DNA from: S015-6 sp964479535
Lineage (GTDB): Bacteria; Desulfobacterota; DSWW01
Length of the DNA: 64,000 nt
Direction: 5' to 3'
Assembly: GCA_964479535.1 (NCBI GenBank)
Contig: CAYZMM010000003.1
Span: 1 to 64,000 of the forward strand
In this document: piece after piece, positions 15,527 to 23,158 of the stretch
Layout: every line of letters starts with the position of its first letter
Position numbering within the stretch: position 1 is the first letter of the stretch
The notes under the pieces: model-generated
Databases searched by the model: none
Told to the model about the DNA's origin: nothing
Seen by the model: the letters and a program-made list of their open reading frames with translations, nothing else
Program-made: the position numbers and the translations under genes

Positions 15527-17851
15527 TCACGACTGCGTCACGCCTCCGGCAGGCTCCCCTTTCCCCGGGGTCAAAGCGCCGCGAACGGAAAGGTAGGTCA
15601 GCGAGGATGCGATGACCAGCGGCACAACCCCCAGCAGGATGAAGACCAGGTCTCCCGGCATCCGGAGCCACTCGAAGAGGCGGACGATTTCCCGGTCCAT
15701 GTACTCCGGGCTTCGCGCATGCCAGTAACCGTTCTTCAGAACGTCGAGAAGCTGCATCACGCCTCCGGGGAAGAGGCTTCCCGCAAGCATCAGGGCAAGT
15801 CCCGCGTTCAGCCCCCAGAAAGAGACCTTGATGAATTTGAGCGGCCGCTGCCACTGATCCTCCGGCAAAACCTGCCGAAAGGTGAGCACCATGAGTGCGA
15901 CGGCCTCCATGCCGAAGACCCCCATCATGGCCGCGTGACCGTGATTCGGCGTGAGCATGGTTCCGATTTCATAATAGCTGACAATGGGAAGGTTGATGAG
16001 AAAGCCGAAGATGCCGGCTCCCACGAAATTCCAGAAACCCACCGCCATGAGGAAGTAGAAGACCCATTTGTGCGGGATGGTGGCGCTTCGTCCCTCCGAC
16101 TCGCCCTGCCTCCGGGTGAGCCGCACGAAGTCCCAGGCATCCAGCGTGAGGAGCGTGAGGGGAACCACCTCCATGGCGGAGAAAACGGATGAGAGGGCCA
16201 TGTTGAGCCCGCCCTGGCCGGTCCAGTACCAGTGGTGACCCGTCCCCACGATCCCGCTGCCCAGGAAGAGGATGGCATCCAGGTACACGATGCGCGTCGC
16301 GGTGATCCTGGCCACCAGCCCGAGCCGGTAAAACGTCACGGCCACCATGGTGGTGACGAAGAGCTCGAAGAAGCCCTCGACCCATAGGTGAATGATCCAG
16401 AACCTCCAGTTGTCCACCACGGAGTAGACGGTTGTGCTGGAGAAGAAGAAAGCGGGCAGGTAGAAGAAGGGAATGGCCAGCGCCGCGAGGAGAAAGAGCC
16501 AGGAGATCTCACGTCTCTCCGGATCCCTCAGGGCCGGAGCCACCGTCCGGATGAGCAGTACGCTCCACAACACCAGTCCCGCCACCATGCCCACCTGCCA
16601 GGCCCGTCCCAGGTCGAGGTACTCCCACCCCTGGTGACCGAACCAGGACCAGAGCGAACCGAAGACCTGGCGGATACCCAGCCACTCCCCCAGGAGGCTT
16701 CCACCTACGACAGCCACGAGGGCCCAGAACAGGAGGTGAACCCAGTTCTTCTGACCCCGCGGCTCGCGTTCGCCCAGGGCCGTACCGAGCAGCATCCCGC
16801 CGGCCACGTAGGATGTGGCGATCCAGAAGATGGCCAGCTGCAGGTGCCAGGTGCGCAGGATGTTGGTGGGAAGCAGTTCGTAAAGACTGAACCCGAAGAA
16901 GCTTCCCGGCTCCGCCCGGCTGTGGGCCGCAGCGGAACCCACCAGGACCTGGGCCAGAAAGAGAAGGGAGACGATCACGAAATACTTGACCAGCGCCCGC
17001 TGGCTCTCCGTGGCCTCTCCCGGGACCATGGCGGGGCGGATCTCCTGCTCCCCGTGCCTCCACCCCAGGTAGTTGAAACGGCCGAACGCGAAGAGCACGA
17101 CGGCGAGTCCCGCCAGAAGAGCGATCAGGCTGAGCGCGCTCCAGAGGACCGCCTCGCTCGTCGGGTGATTGCCGGCAAGGGGGTCATAGGGAAAATTGTT
17201 CGTGTAGGAGTGGTCCCTGTCCGGCCGGTTGGCCACGGAGGCCCAGGCGGTCCAGGCGAAGAAGGCGGTCAGGTCCCTCAACTCCTCCGGGTCCCGAATC
17301 GGGTCGGTCATGAGCCCCCCGCTGCGCGAAGGGTCGGAGAAGTGCTCCGACCACCGATCCACCTGCCTCCGGAAGGATTCGGCCTCTTCCGGTTCGAGCA
17401 CGAGAGTGTCCGTCTCCGGATCGTAACGGTTTTCTTTCAGCATCTCCCTGACCCGGACTCGAACGCCTTCCCTTTCAGCCGTCTCCAGATCGGCCGGGTC
17501 CCGCCCATAGCGTTCGCGCGCGATGGAGTCGGAGATATCGAGGGCCAGGTCGTGCAGGTATTGTGCCGAGAAGTCGGGGCCCAGATAGCCGCCGTGCCCC
17601 CAGATCGATCCGTTCTCCATGAGACCGTGTTTCAGGAAGACCTGCTGGCCTTTCCGGATCTCCTCGCCCGTGAAGATCGTTCTGCCGGACCGGTCCACCA
17701 CCCGTTCCGGGATCGGAGGTGCGTCCACGTAAGCCCGGCACGCAATGAAGATCAGGATGCCGAAACCCACCCAGGCGACCAGCACGACCGCCCATCTCCA
17801 CAACGGTGAGAGGCGTTCCGAACGCTCACCTCCGATTTCCGGTCTTTCCAT
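15527..17851 (-). CDS. norZ: Quinol-dependent nitric oxide reductase (qNor)
   Basis: This 774-residue single-subunit enzyme reduces two NO to N2O with quinol. The N-terminal extension (about 40-240) is the cytochrome-c-like fold without a CxxCH, typical of qNor. Metal ligands are visible: H336 in HLQLAIF, H488 with E492/E496 in HLWVEGFFE, H539-H540 in GTGHHWYW, and H637/H639 in NHGHAAMMG. About 14 helices follow the heme-copper oxidase plan. The intact ligand set favours a reductase over a NO dismutase. It is separated by 251 bp from the downstream FAD oxidoreductase on the same strand. No sigma-54 promoter was found for it. Confidence 0.93.
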   Translation of the reverse strand: MERPEIGGERSERLSPLWRWAVVLVAWVGFGILIFIACRAYVDAPPIPERVVDRSGRTIFTGEEIRKGQQVFLKHGLMENGSIWGHGGYLGPDFSAQYLHDLALDISDSIARERYGRDPADLETAEREGVRVRVREMLKENRYDPETDTLVLEPEEAESFRRQVDRWSEHFSDPSRSGGLMTDPIRDPEELRDLTAFFAWTAWASVANRPDRDHSYTNNFPYDPLAGNHPTSEAVLWSALSLIALLAGLAVVLFAFGRFNYLGWRHGEQEIRPAMVPGEATESQRALVKYFVIVSLLFLAQVLVGSAAAHSRAEPGSFFGFSLYELLPTNILRTWHLQLAIFWIATSYVAGGMLLGTALGEREPRGQKNWVHLLFWALVAVVGGSLLGEWLGIRQVFGSLWSWFGHQGWEYLDLGRAWQVGMVAGLVLWSVLLIRTVAPALRDPERREISWLFLLAALAIPFFYLPAFFFSSTTVYSVVDNWRFWIIHLWVEGFFELFVTTMVAVTFYRLGLVARITATRIVYLDAILFLGSGIVGTGHHWYWTGQGGLNMALSSVFSAMEVVPLTLLTLDAWDFVRLTRRQGESEGRSATIPHKWVFYFLMAVGFWNFVGAGIFGFLINLPIVSYYEIGTMLTPNHGHAAMMGVFGMEAVALMVLTFRQVLPEDQWQRPLKFIKVSFWGLNAGLALMLAGSLFPGGVMQLLDVLKNGYWHARSPEYMDREIVRLFEWLRMPGDLVFILLGVVPLVIASSLTYLSVRGALTPGKGEPAGGVTQS

Positions 17852-17887
17852 GACGGGCCTCCCGTTGCGTGTTTCTGGAAGCGTGGT

Positions 17888-17904
17888 TGTGCACCATCTT
17901 TACA
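17888..17904. promoter_or_regulatory. TGTGC-N7-TTACA site (putative activator site)
   Basis: TGTGC-ACCATCT-TTACA lies between the divergent qNor and MBL genes, about 170 bp upstream of the sigma-54 promoter at 18076. The right half deviates from GCACA at two positions. Confidence 0.5.
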
Positions 17905-18075
17905 GTGTCCTCATCTACGTGCCCTATGCCTACGGCCATGAAGTGCCGGCGCATCCACAGCGGCACGGCCGGCGCGAACGTCTCGTTGACTGGAATGTCG
18001 GCCGGGGTGGACGGTTATACGAGGAGTCTGCAAGAGGCATGCCCGTGCGGGGCTGGCCGGAAAGAAGCTTTTACC

Positions 18076-18092
18076 CGGCATGCCCCTTGCAC
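18076..18092 (+). promoter_or_regulatory. Sigma-54 promoter for the MBL-fold gene
   Basis: CGGCATGCCCCTTGCAC has GG-N10-GC spacing and a perfect TTGC -12 element. It is 48 bp from the GTG start. Confidence 0.7.
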
Positions 18093-18139
18093 AAAGCGGT
18101 GTAAAAAGGGAGTCCATATACCGCAGGGGAAAAGGACCC

Positions 18140-18862
18140 GTGAAGCTGACGTTCCTGGGAACCCGGGGTTACATCGAAGCGAGGACGCGCCGCCATCGAA
18201 GGCACGCTTCCCTGCTCGCGACGTATTACCAGGGGCGCATCATGATCGACTGCGGCGAGGACTGGCTGGGCCGTGTTGCGTCGGTCCGCCCCGGGGCCAT
18301 TCTGATCACCCACGCCCACCCGGATCATGCGGGCGGCCTGGCGCGGGGCGTGCCGTGTCCGGTGTACGCTACGGAGGAGGGGTGGGCGAGCATGGGCGAC
18401 TGGCCGATCCGCGACCGGAGAGTCCTCGAGGTGCGAAGGCCGAAAAGGATCGCGGGGCTCACGGTGGAGGCCTTTTCCGTGGAGCACTCCACGCGGGCCC
18501 CGGCGGTCGGCTATCGCATTTCCGCCGGAAGAGCGGCGGTCTTCTACGTACCGGATCTGGTCTACATTCACGAGCGCGCGGAGGCCCTTGCGGGTGCGGG
18601 ACTGTACATCGGCGACGGCGCGGCCGTCGACACGCCCATGGTCCGGAAACGGCAGGACCGCCTCATCGGTCATGCCCCCGTGCGCACCCAGCTGACCTGG
18701 TGCAGGAAGGAGGGCGTCCCCGAAGCGATCATCACCCATTGCGGGTCGGAGATCGTCACGGGGGACGAACGGAGCCTGGGGGCGAGGCTGCGGCGCATGG
18801 CCAGGGACCGAGGTGTATCGGTGCGCATCGCCCACGACGGGATGGAGCGTGTCCTCCGTTGA
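18140..18862 (+). CDS. MBL-fold metallohydrolase (PhnP/RNase Z-like)
   Basis: This 240-residue protein begins VKLTFLGTRG, the typical first strand of the beta-lactamase fold. It carries the dinuclear metal motif THAHPDHAGG (HxHxDH), a later VEHSTRAPAVGYRI histidine segment, and Asp and His ligands in VPDLVY and THCGSE. The 1-140 topology is closest to tRNase Z/PhnP-type phosphodiesterases. The start is the GTG at 18140 after AAAGGA; the frame is open to 18080 but crosses the sigma-54 promoter, which rules out the longer form. It ends 32 bp before the convergent dksA-like gene. Confidence 0.85.
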   Translation: MKLTFLGTRGYIEARTRRHRRHASLLATYYQGRIMIDCGEDWLGRVASVRPGAILITHAHPDHAGGLARGVPCPVYATEEGWASMGDWPIRDRRVLEVRRPKRIAGLTVEAFSVEHSTRAPAVGYRISAGRAAVFYVPDLVYIHERAEALAGAGLYIGDGAAVDTPMVRKRQDRLIGHAPVRTQLTWCRKEGVPEAIITHCGSEIVTGDERSLGARLRRMARDRGVSVRIAHDGMERVLR

Positions 18863-18894
18863 GCCGACATGCCCCGATCCTTCCTCCGCTCAGG

Positions 18895-19710
18895 TCAGGA
18901 TTCCTCCTCGGTGACGAATTCATCGGCAGGGGCGACGGGCTTCCCGCTCTTCAGGGAGTGGAAGGCGCTCTTCCCTTCCTGCGACCCCTCGGCAAGCTCC
19001 TCCAGTTCCTCGTAAGGGATGCCGGCCTCCTGCCCGCCTTCCCTCGGGGGCGCCGCCGGATCCGGCCTTTCCCAGGCGAGCCGGTCGATCCGGACCCTGT
19101 CCTCGATCTCTTTCAGGCCCAGGGTGTTCTGGACGAAATCGAGCAGGATTCCGTGCTTCTGCCGGCTGGGAAGGCTTCCCTCGAGGCGTACGGCCCCGCG
19201 GTGGCAGGAAATCGCGAGATCCTCCATTTCGACGCGACCGTCGTTGCGAAGATCCTCGCCCACGGCCCGGGCGATTTCACCGTCCGTCATCCCCTGGAAG
19301 CGCTGCGGAAGCGGCGGCGAGGCCGAAGGCTCTCCTTGTGCCTCGGCAGGGCCTTCCGGAGACGTTTCCTGCTCGCGGCCGCGTTCGCAGGCCAGGCAGG
19401 TTGTCCTCCACGGAACGGCCTCCAGCTCCCCCAGCGGAATCGTCCCGCCGCAGGCATCGCAGACGTCGTAGCTGCCGCTCTCGAGCTTTCGAAGGGCCCG
19501 GTCCAGTGCATCCACCCGTTCCACGGCCATCGTGTCCAGTTGTTCGGTCCCTCGGGACAGATGCTCCTCCTGCCCGGCCTCTTCCGTTTCGAGTGCCCGA
19601 TCCCGTAACCTTTCCTCTCCCTGATGCTCCCCGGCCCTGACCTTCGTCAGGCCGCGCCGCAGGTGCAGCAGTCGTTGACGGATCTCGGCCTTCTCCTTCG
19701 GCATGGTCAT
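18895..19710 (-). CDS. DksA/TraR zinc-finger protein fused to a BON domain
   Basis: This is a 271-residue two-domain protein. Residues about 5-112 are DksA/TraR-like: an N-terminal coiled coil followed by a C4 zinc finger (C84, C87, C105, C108) in CDACGGTIPLGELEAVPWRTTCLAC. After a Pro/Ser/Glu-rich linker, residues about 143-210 (MTDGEIARAVGEDLRNDGRV through EIEDRVRI) form a BON domain, normally an envelope or ligand-binding fold. TraR-type proteins act on RNA polymerase or ribosomal RNA promoters, whereas BON domains usually sit in exported proteins, yet there is no signal peptide here. The start is the ATG at 19710 with AAGGAAGG. It is driven by its own sigma-54 promoter. Confidence 0.85.
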   Translation of the reverse strand: MTMPKEKAEIRQRLLHLRRGLTKVRAGEHQGEERLRDRALETEEAGQEEHLSRGTEQLDTMAVERVDALDRALRKLESGSYDVCDACGGTIPLGELEAVPWRTTCLACERGREQETSPEGPAEAQGEPSASPPLPQRFQGMTDGEIARAVGEDLRNDGRVEMEDLAISCHRGAVRLEGSLPSRQKHGILLDFVQNTLGLKEIEDRVRIDRLAWERPDPAAPPREGGQEAGIPYEELEELAEGSQEGKSAFHSLKSGKPVAPADEFVTEEES

Positions 19711-19751
19711 GTCGGCCTTCCTTTCGTCTCGAAGTGGATACCCCCTGCGGT

Positions 19752-19768
19752 TGCAAGCCATGTACCAG
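19752..19768 (-). promoter_or_regulatory. Sigma-54 promoter for the DksA-BON gene
   Basis: On the minus strand CTGGTACATGGCTTGCA has GG-N10-GC spacing, 42 bp upstream of the start codon. It is back-to-back with the plus-strand site at 19786. Confidence 0.7.
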
Positions 19769-19785
19769 CCCGGGCGTGTCGGGTG

Positions 19786-19802
19786 TGGCACCGTAATTGC
19801 TG
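19786..19802 (+). promoter_or_regulatory. Sigma-54 promoter for the baeRF gene
   Basis: TGGCACCGTAATTGCTG is a perfect TGGCAC-N5-TTGC match, 57 bp upstream of the ATG at 19859. No TGTGC-N7-GCACA dyad was seen in this short intergenic region. Confidence 0.85.
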
Positions 19803-19858
19803 TCTGGTAGCGCCAGGTGTCCGTTAGAACAACCCCCCGCACCATGAGGAGTCAAAAC

Positions 19859-21010
19859 ATGTATTCCCTTTCGAACGATCAACTTCGCCGACTCGTCGAG
19901 CAGGAGCGCGTCCCCTGCGCATCCGTATACATGCCCACCATAAAGGCGGGACCGGAAACCATGCAGAACCCCATACGGTTCAAGAACCTGCTCCGCACGG
20001 TCCGCACCCACCCCCTGGTCCAGGCCCTGTCCGAATCCGAAAGCGATGACCTCCTTGGACCGGCCGAGGCCCTCGCCGAAGACCTGCATTTCTGGCAGCA
20101 CCAGGAAGAGGGGCTGGCCCTCTTTCTGGCACCCGGCCTCTTCTGGCACATGAAGCTCCCGCACCACGTCGACGAGCTCGCCGTGGTGACAGGTTCGTTC
20201 CACCTGAAGCCCCTGCTTCCGCTGCTTTCCGAAGACGGCCGGTTCCACATCCTGGCCCTGAGCCTGGGGCGGGTCCGGTTCTTCCGTGCCTCCCGGTACG
20301 AGGTGGAGGAGCGGAACCCGCCCGCCCTGCCGGGGAGCATGGAAGACGCCCTCAGCGAATACGAGGAGCAGAAGCAGCTGCAGTTTCAAACCGGGGCGCA
20401 GAGCCGGCGGGGACGCCGGCCGGCCATGTTTCACGGGCACGGTGCGCCCAAAGAAGATGAAAAGGAGAGAATCCTGGAGTATTTCAGAAAGGTGGATCAG
20501 GCTCTCCAGGACGAACTGCAAACCGAGCAGGGCCCTCTCGTCCTGACGGGCGTGGACTACCTGCTGCCCATTTACGCAAAGGCGAACACCTATCCCGGGC
20601 TGCTGGAGGAAAGCGTCCCGGGGAACCCGGAGCATCTCCAGGCCGAGACGATACACGAGAAGACCCTTCCGCTCCTGGAGGACACGTTCCTCCGGGAACG
20701 GCGTGAGGCGGTTTCACGCTACGAGGAGTCCCTGGGAACGGGTCTCGCCTCGGCCCAGCTCGACCGGATCGTTCCCGCTGCGGTTCACGGAAGGGTCGAT
20801 TGCCTCTTCGTCGCACTGGGCGTGCAGCGCTGGGGGACCTTCGACCCGGACACCAACTCCGTCTCCCTCCACTCCGACGCCCGGGAAGGGGGCCGGGATC
20901 TCCTCGACCTGGCGGCGGTCCACGCGTTTCTGAACCGCGGGCGGGTCCATGCCCTTCCCCCCTCGGAAATGCCCGGCAACGAAGAGATGTGCGCCGTCTT
21001 TCGTTATTGA
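19859..21010 (+). CDS. baeRF-family (bacterial archaeo-eukaryotic release factor-like) protein
   Basis: This 383-residue protein resembles the bacterial eRF1-like (baeRF) group. It has an N-terminal alpha/beta part (PCASVYMPTIKAGPETMQNPIRFKN), the FFRASRYEVEER strand-turn and a central RNase H-like region ending in PLVLTGVDYLLPIYAKAN. The family is widespread in stress-related gene clusters and may act on stalled ribosomes. No GGQ motif is apparent, so peptide-release activity is not supported. The ATG at 19859 has GAGGA 8 bp upstream; the ATG at 19844 is a less likely start. The perfect sigma-54 promoter just upstream makes it part of the regulon. Confidence 0.7.
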   Translation: MYSLSNDQLRRLVEQERVPCASVYMPTIKAGPETMQNPIRFKNLLRTVRTHPLVQALSESESDDLLGPAEALAEDLHFWQHQEEGLALFLAPGLFWHMKLPHHVDELAVVTGSFHLKPLLPLLSEDGRFHILALSLGRVRFFRASRYEVEERNPPALPGSMEDALSEYEEQKQLQFQTGAQSRRGRRPAMFHGHGAPKEDEKERILEYFRKVDQALQDELQTEQGPLVLTGVDYLLPIYAKANTYPGLLEESVPGNPEHLQAETIHEKTLPLLEDTFLRERREAVSRYEESLGTGLASAQLDRIVPAAVHGRVDCLFVALGVQRWGTFDPDTNSVSLHSDAREGGRDLLDLAAVHAFLNRGRVHALPPSEMPGNEEMCAVFRY

Positions 21011-21028
21011 GTCGTAACGGGGTGAGCT

Positions 21029-21346
21029 TCACTTGAACCGGGAGACGGCCGAGTCGATGCCCTTTCGCAGGTCGTCGCCTGCGTTCTCGATTTCCTGCTT
21101 GAAGTTTTCCCAGGAGGCGTCTCCGGACCTCTTCAGCTCTTCGACTCTGCTCCTCGTCTCGTCGAGCGACTGCCTGAGGCCTTCCACCTTATCGTACAGC
21201 TGTTTCTTGAGGTCCGCGTCCGCCTTTTCCGCCTCCGCCTCCGCTTCCTTGGCGCGGGCCTCCGCCTCCATTTCCTCGATCTGCTTCTTCCACTGCTCCA
21301 TCTGGGTTTCCATCTTTTTCACGAACGCGTCTTTCGTTTCCTTCAT
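21029..21346 (-). CDS. Coiled-coil stress-response protein (sll1863-like)
   Basis: This 105-residue protein is almost entirely charged coiled coil: MEQWKKQIEEMEAEARAKEA through EGLRQSLDETRSRVEELKRSG. It contains no cysteine or signal peptide. It fits the sll1863-type stress-response family of small helical proteins whose biochemical role is unknown. It lies 53 bp downstream of the lipoamide-dehydrogenase-like gene on the same strand, so it probably shares that sigma-54 promoter. A half copy of the GGGGACGTTG repeat sits in the gap. Confidence 0.75.
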   Translation of the reverse strand: MKETKDAFVKKMETQMEQWKKQIEEMEAEARAKEAEAEAEKADADLKKQLYDKVEGLRQSLDETRSRVEELKRSGDASWENFKQEIENAGDDLRKGIDSAVSRFK

Positions 21347-21372
21347 GCTGCTCCTCCTCTTCTTTCGTTTTT

Positions 21373-21390
21373 GGGGACGTTGTTTCCTTC
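21373..21390 (+). repeat. Half copy of the GGGGACGTTG repeat
   Basis: GGGGACGTTGTTTCCTTC lies between two co-oriented minus-strand genes. It shares its first 17 bases with the half copy at 25600 and lacks the second palindrome arm. Confidence 0.6.
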
Positions 21391-21399
21391 GGCTGCGTG

Positions 21400-22836
21400 T
21401 CAGGCTCCCGGCCCGAACTCTTCACAGTCGGCCCCGGGCGGGTAGGTGATGTGCAGTGAGGCCTCGAGATCGTGAAGGGCGGTCCGCAGGCCTTCCTCCA
21501 CAACGGGGTGATAGAACGGCATGGAGAGCGCCTCCGAAACGCTCAGTCGTTTCCGGATGGACCACGCGATCAGGTGCGCCAGGTGCTCGACGGCCGGCCC
21601 GAACATCTCGGCGCCCTCGAGCAGACCGGAGACGCGTTCTCCGTAGATGCGCGCCCTGCCCCTGTTCTCGGCCATGACCCGGCTTCGTCCCTGGTCTCCG
21701 AAGTCGACCTCGCCCACCCGGTCCTCTTCACACTCCATCTCCGACCAGGGCTTCCCCACGATCGCGATCTGCGGATCCGTGAAGACGATGCTCAGGGACA
21801 CGTTTCGGGGCCTCGTCATGACGGAAGGATACCGGGCCGCATTCTCGCCCGCGATCCTCCCCTCTTCCGCAGCCTCGTGAAGCACCGGGCGCCATCCGTT
21901 CACATCCCCCGCCAGGAAGACGTTCGTTTCCTCCACCCGGAGCGTGTACGGGTCGAAGCGGGGTATGCCGTTTTCCTCCAGGGAGATGCCCGCCCGGTCC
22001 AGGTCGAGCCGCTCCAGGTTCGGTCGTGTGCCGGCCGCAACGAGCGCCCGGTCGAAGGTCTCCCGGTGCTCCTTGCCGAAGGCGTCGACGAATCGGACTT
22101 CAAGGGCGCCGTCCACGACCCGGACCTCCCGCAGCTCGTGCTCCGTGTGCAGGTTCAGCTCTCCGGACAGGACACGCAGGGCCTCGGCCTTCATCTTCGG
22201 GTCCGTGAGCGGCCCGAGGTCGTTGAATTTCCCGAGCAGGGTGGTCTGCACGCCGAGCCGCGTCAGTGCCTGCCCGAGCTCGAGCCCGATGGTCCCGGTG
22301 CCCACCACGAGAACCCGTTCCGGGAGCGACTCCATCTCGAAGATCTCTTCGTACGTCATCAGCAGCCCCTCCGCCGATTCGTAAGGCGGGGGGACCAAGG
22401 TTCTCGACCCTGTGGCGACCACCACCGCCTTCGCCTGCACCTGCCCCCACCCCTCGACTTCGACGACATTCGGAGAGGAGAATCTCGCCGCGCCCTCCAG
22501 CAGGACCCCCTCCTGCCGGAGCGTATCGATCGAGTCGAGCACGCCCCCCACGAAACGGTCCCGCTCCTTCCGCACCCGTTCCATCACGCGTCCGCCGTCC
22601 ACGGTCATCTGCGCGCGGATCCCGAACCTTTCCGCTTGCCGGATCCTGTGCGCCGTGTCTGCGGCGGCAATCAGGAGCTTGGAGGGCATGCACCCCACCC
22701 GCGCACAGGTGGTCCCATGAGGTCCGGGGTCGACGAGGACCGTCGAAGCGCCCTTCTTCGCCGCAGCTCGCCGTGCTGTGAGGCCTGCCGTGCCCGCGCC
22801 CAGCACCGCAACATCCACTTCCATCCTCTTCTGCAT
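21400..22836 (-). CDS. Dihydrolipoyl dehydrogenase-like flavoprotein disulfide reductase
   Basis: This 478-residue class I flavoprotein disulfide reductase carries VAVLGAGTAGLTARRAA for FAD and the redox-active pair in CARVGC (C-x4-C). VLVVGTGTIGLELGQAL binds NAD(P), VFLAGDVNG contacts FAD, and the C-terminal catalytic His-Glu is in YHPVVEEGLRTAL. It could reduce lipoamide, mycothiol-like or other disulfides. There is no pyruvate dehydrogenase neighbour, so a stand-alone redox role is likely. A strong AAAGGAGAG precedes the ATG at 22836. It is divergent from PEP synthase with a perfect sigma-54 promoter on each side. Confidence 0.88.
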   Translation of the reverse strand: MQKRMEVDVAVLGAGTAGLTARRAAAKKGASTVLVDPGPHGTTCARVGCMPSKLLIAAADTAHRIRQAERFGIRAQMTVDGGRVMERVRKERDRFVGGVLDSIDTLRQEGVLLEGAARFSSPNVVEVEGWGQVQAKAVVVATGSRTLVPPPYESAEGLLMTYEEIFEMESLPERVLVVGTGTIGLELGQALTRLGVQTTLLGKFNDLGPLTDPKMKAEALRVLSGELNLHTEHELREVRVVDGALEVRFVDAFGKEHRETFDRALVAAGTRPNLERLDLDRAGISLEENGIPRFDPYTLRVEETNVFLAGDVNGWRPVLHEAAEEGRIAGENAARYPSVMTRPRNVSLSIVFTDPQIAIVGKPWSEMECEEDRVGEVDFGDQGRSRVMAENRGRARIYGERVSGLLEGAEMFGPAVEHLAHLIAWSIRKRLSVSEALSMPFYHPVVEEGLRTALHDLEASLHITYPPGADCEEFGPGA

Positions 22837-22888
22837 CGGGGTCTCTCCTTTCCTGCCTCGGGGCCCTCTTCAACTCCCCCACAAACAC

Positions 22889-22905
22889 AGCAAGGGGCGT
22901 GCCAG
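22889..22905 (-). promoter_or_regulatory. Sigma-54 promoter for the lipoamide-dehydrogenase-like operon
   Basis: On the minus strand CTGGCACGCCCCTTGCT is a perfect TGGCAC-N5-TTGC match, 53 bp upstream of the start codon. Confidence 0.88.
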
Positions 22906-23017
22906 TGAAGAAGCCCCCCTCCCCGAGGCTTTCCGTAAGGCCCCGGCCAGCCGGCTCCTGTCCGGGCGCACCCGCGTGTGAACCGATGGCTACACTCCCC
23001 CGTGCGGCCCCGTCTTT

Positions 23018-23034
23018 TGTGCAGGAACTGCACA
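23018..23034. promoter_or_regulatory. Perfect TGTGC-N7-GCACA dyad shared by divergent sigma-54 promoters
   Basis: TGTGC-AGGAACT-GCACA is an almost perfect palindrome over all 17 bases (TGTGCAG and CTGCACA around GAA). It lies about 66 bp from the ppsA promoter and 113 bp from the opposing promoter, as expected for a shared enhancer. The other bases of this 322-bp divergent gap show no gene. Confidence 0.8.
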
Positions 23035-23099
23035 CTTCAGGGTCGCAACGCCGGCCTCCAGACCGCGTCCCTTCCCCAGTCTCTCCCGGAATCCGGCGC

Positions 23100-23116
23100 T
23101 GGCACGAAGGTTGCTC
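23100..23116 (+). promoter_or_regulatory. Sigma-54 promoter for PEP synthase
   Basis: TGGCACGAAGGTTGCTC is a perfect TGGCAC-N5-TTGC match, 43 bp upstream of the ATG at 23159. Confidence 0.9.
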
Positions 23117-23158
23117 CTCCGGTGTGCTGAAGACTCGAGAACAAGGAGGAGCCGGAAC

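Noticed and set aside
15527..17851. The NO reductase-like gene as a nitric oxide dismutase
   Set aside because: Histidine and glutamate ligands expected of a quinol NO reductase are all present, so no support for the dismutase variant.
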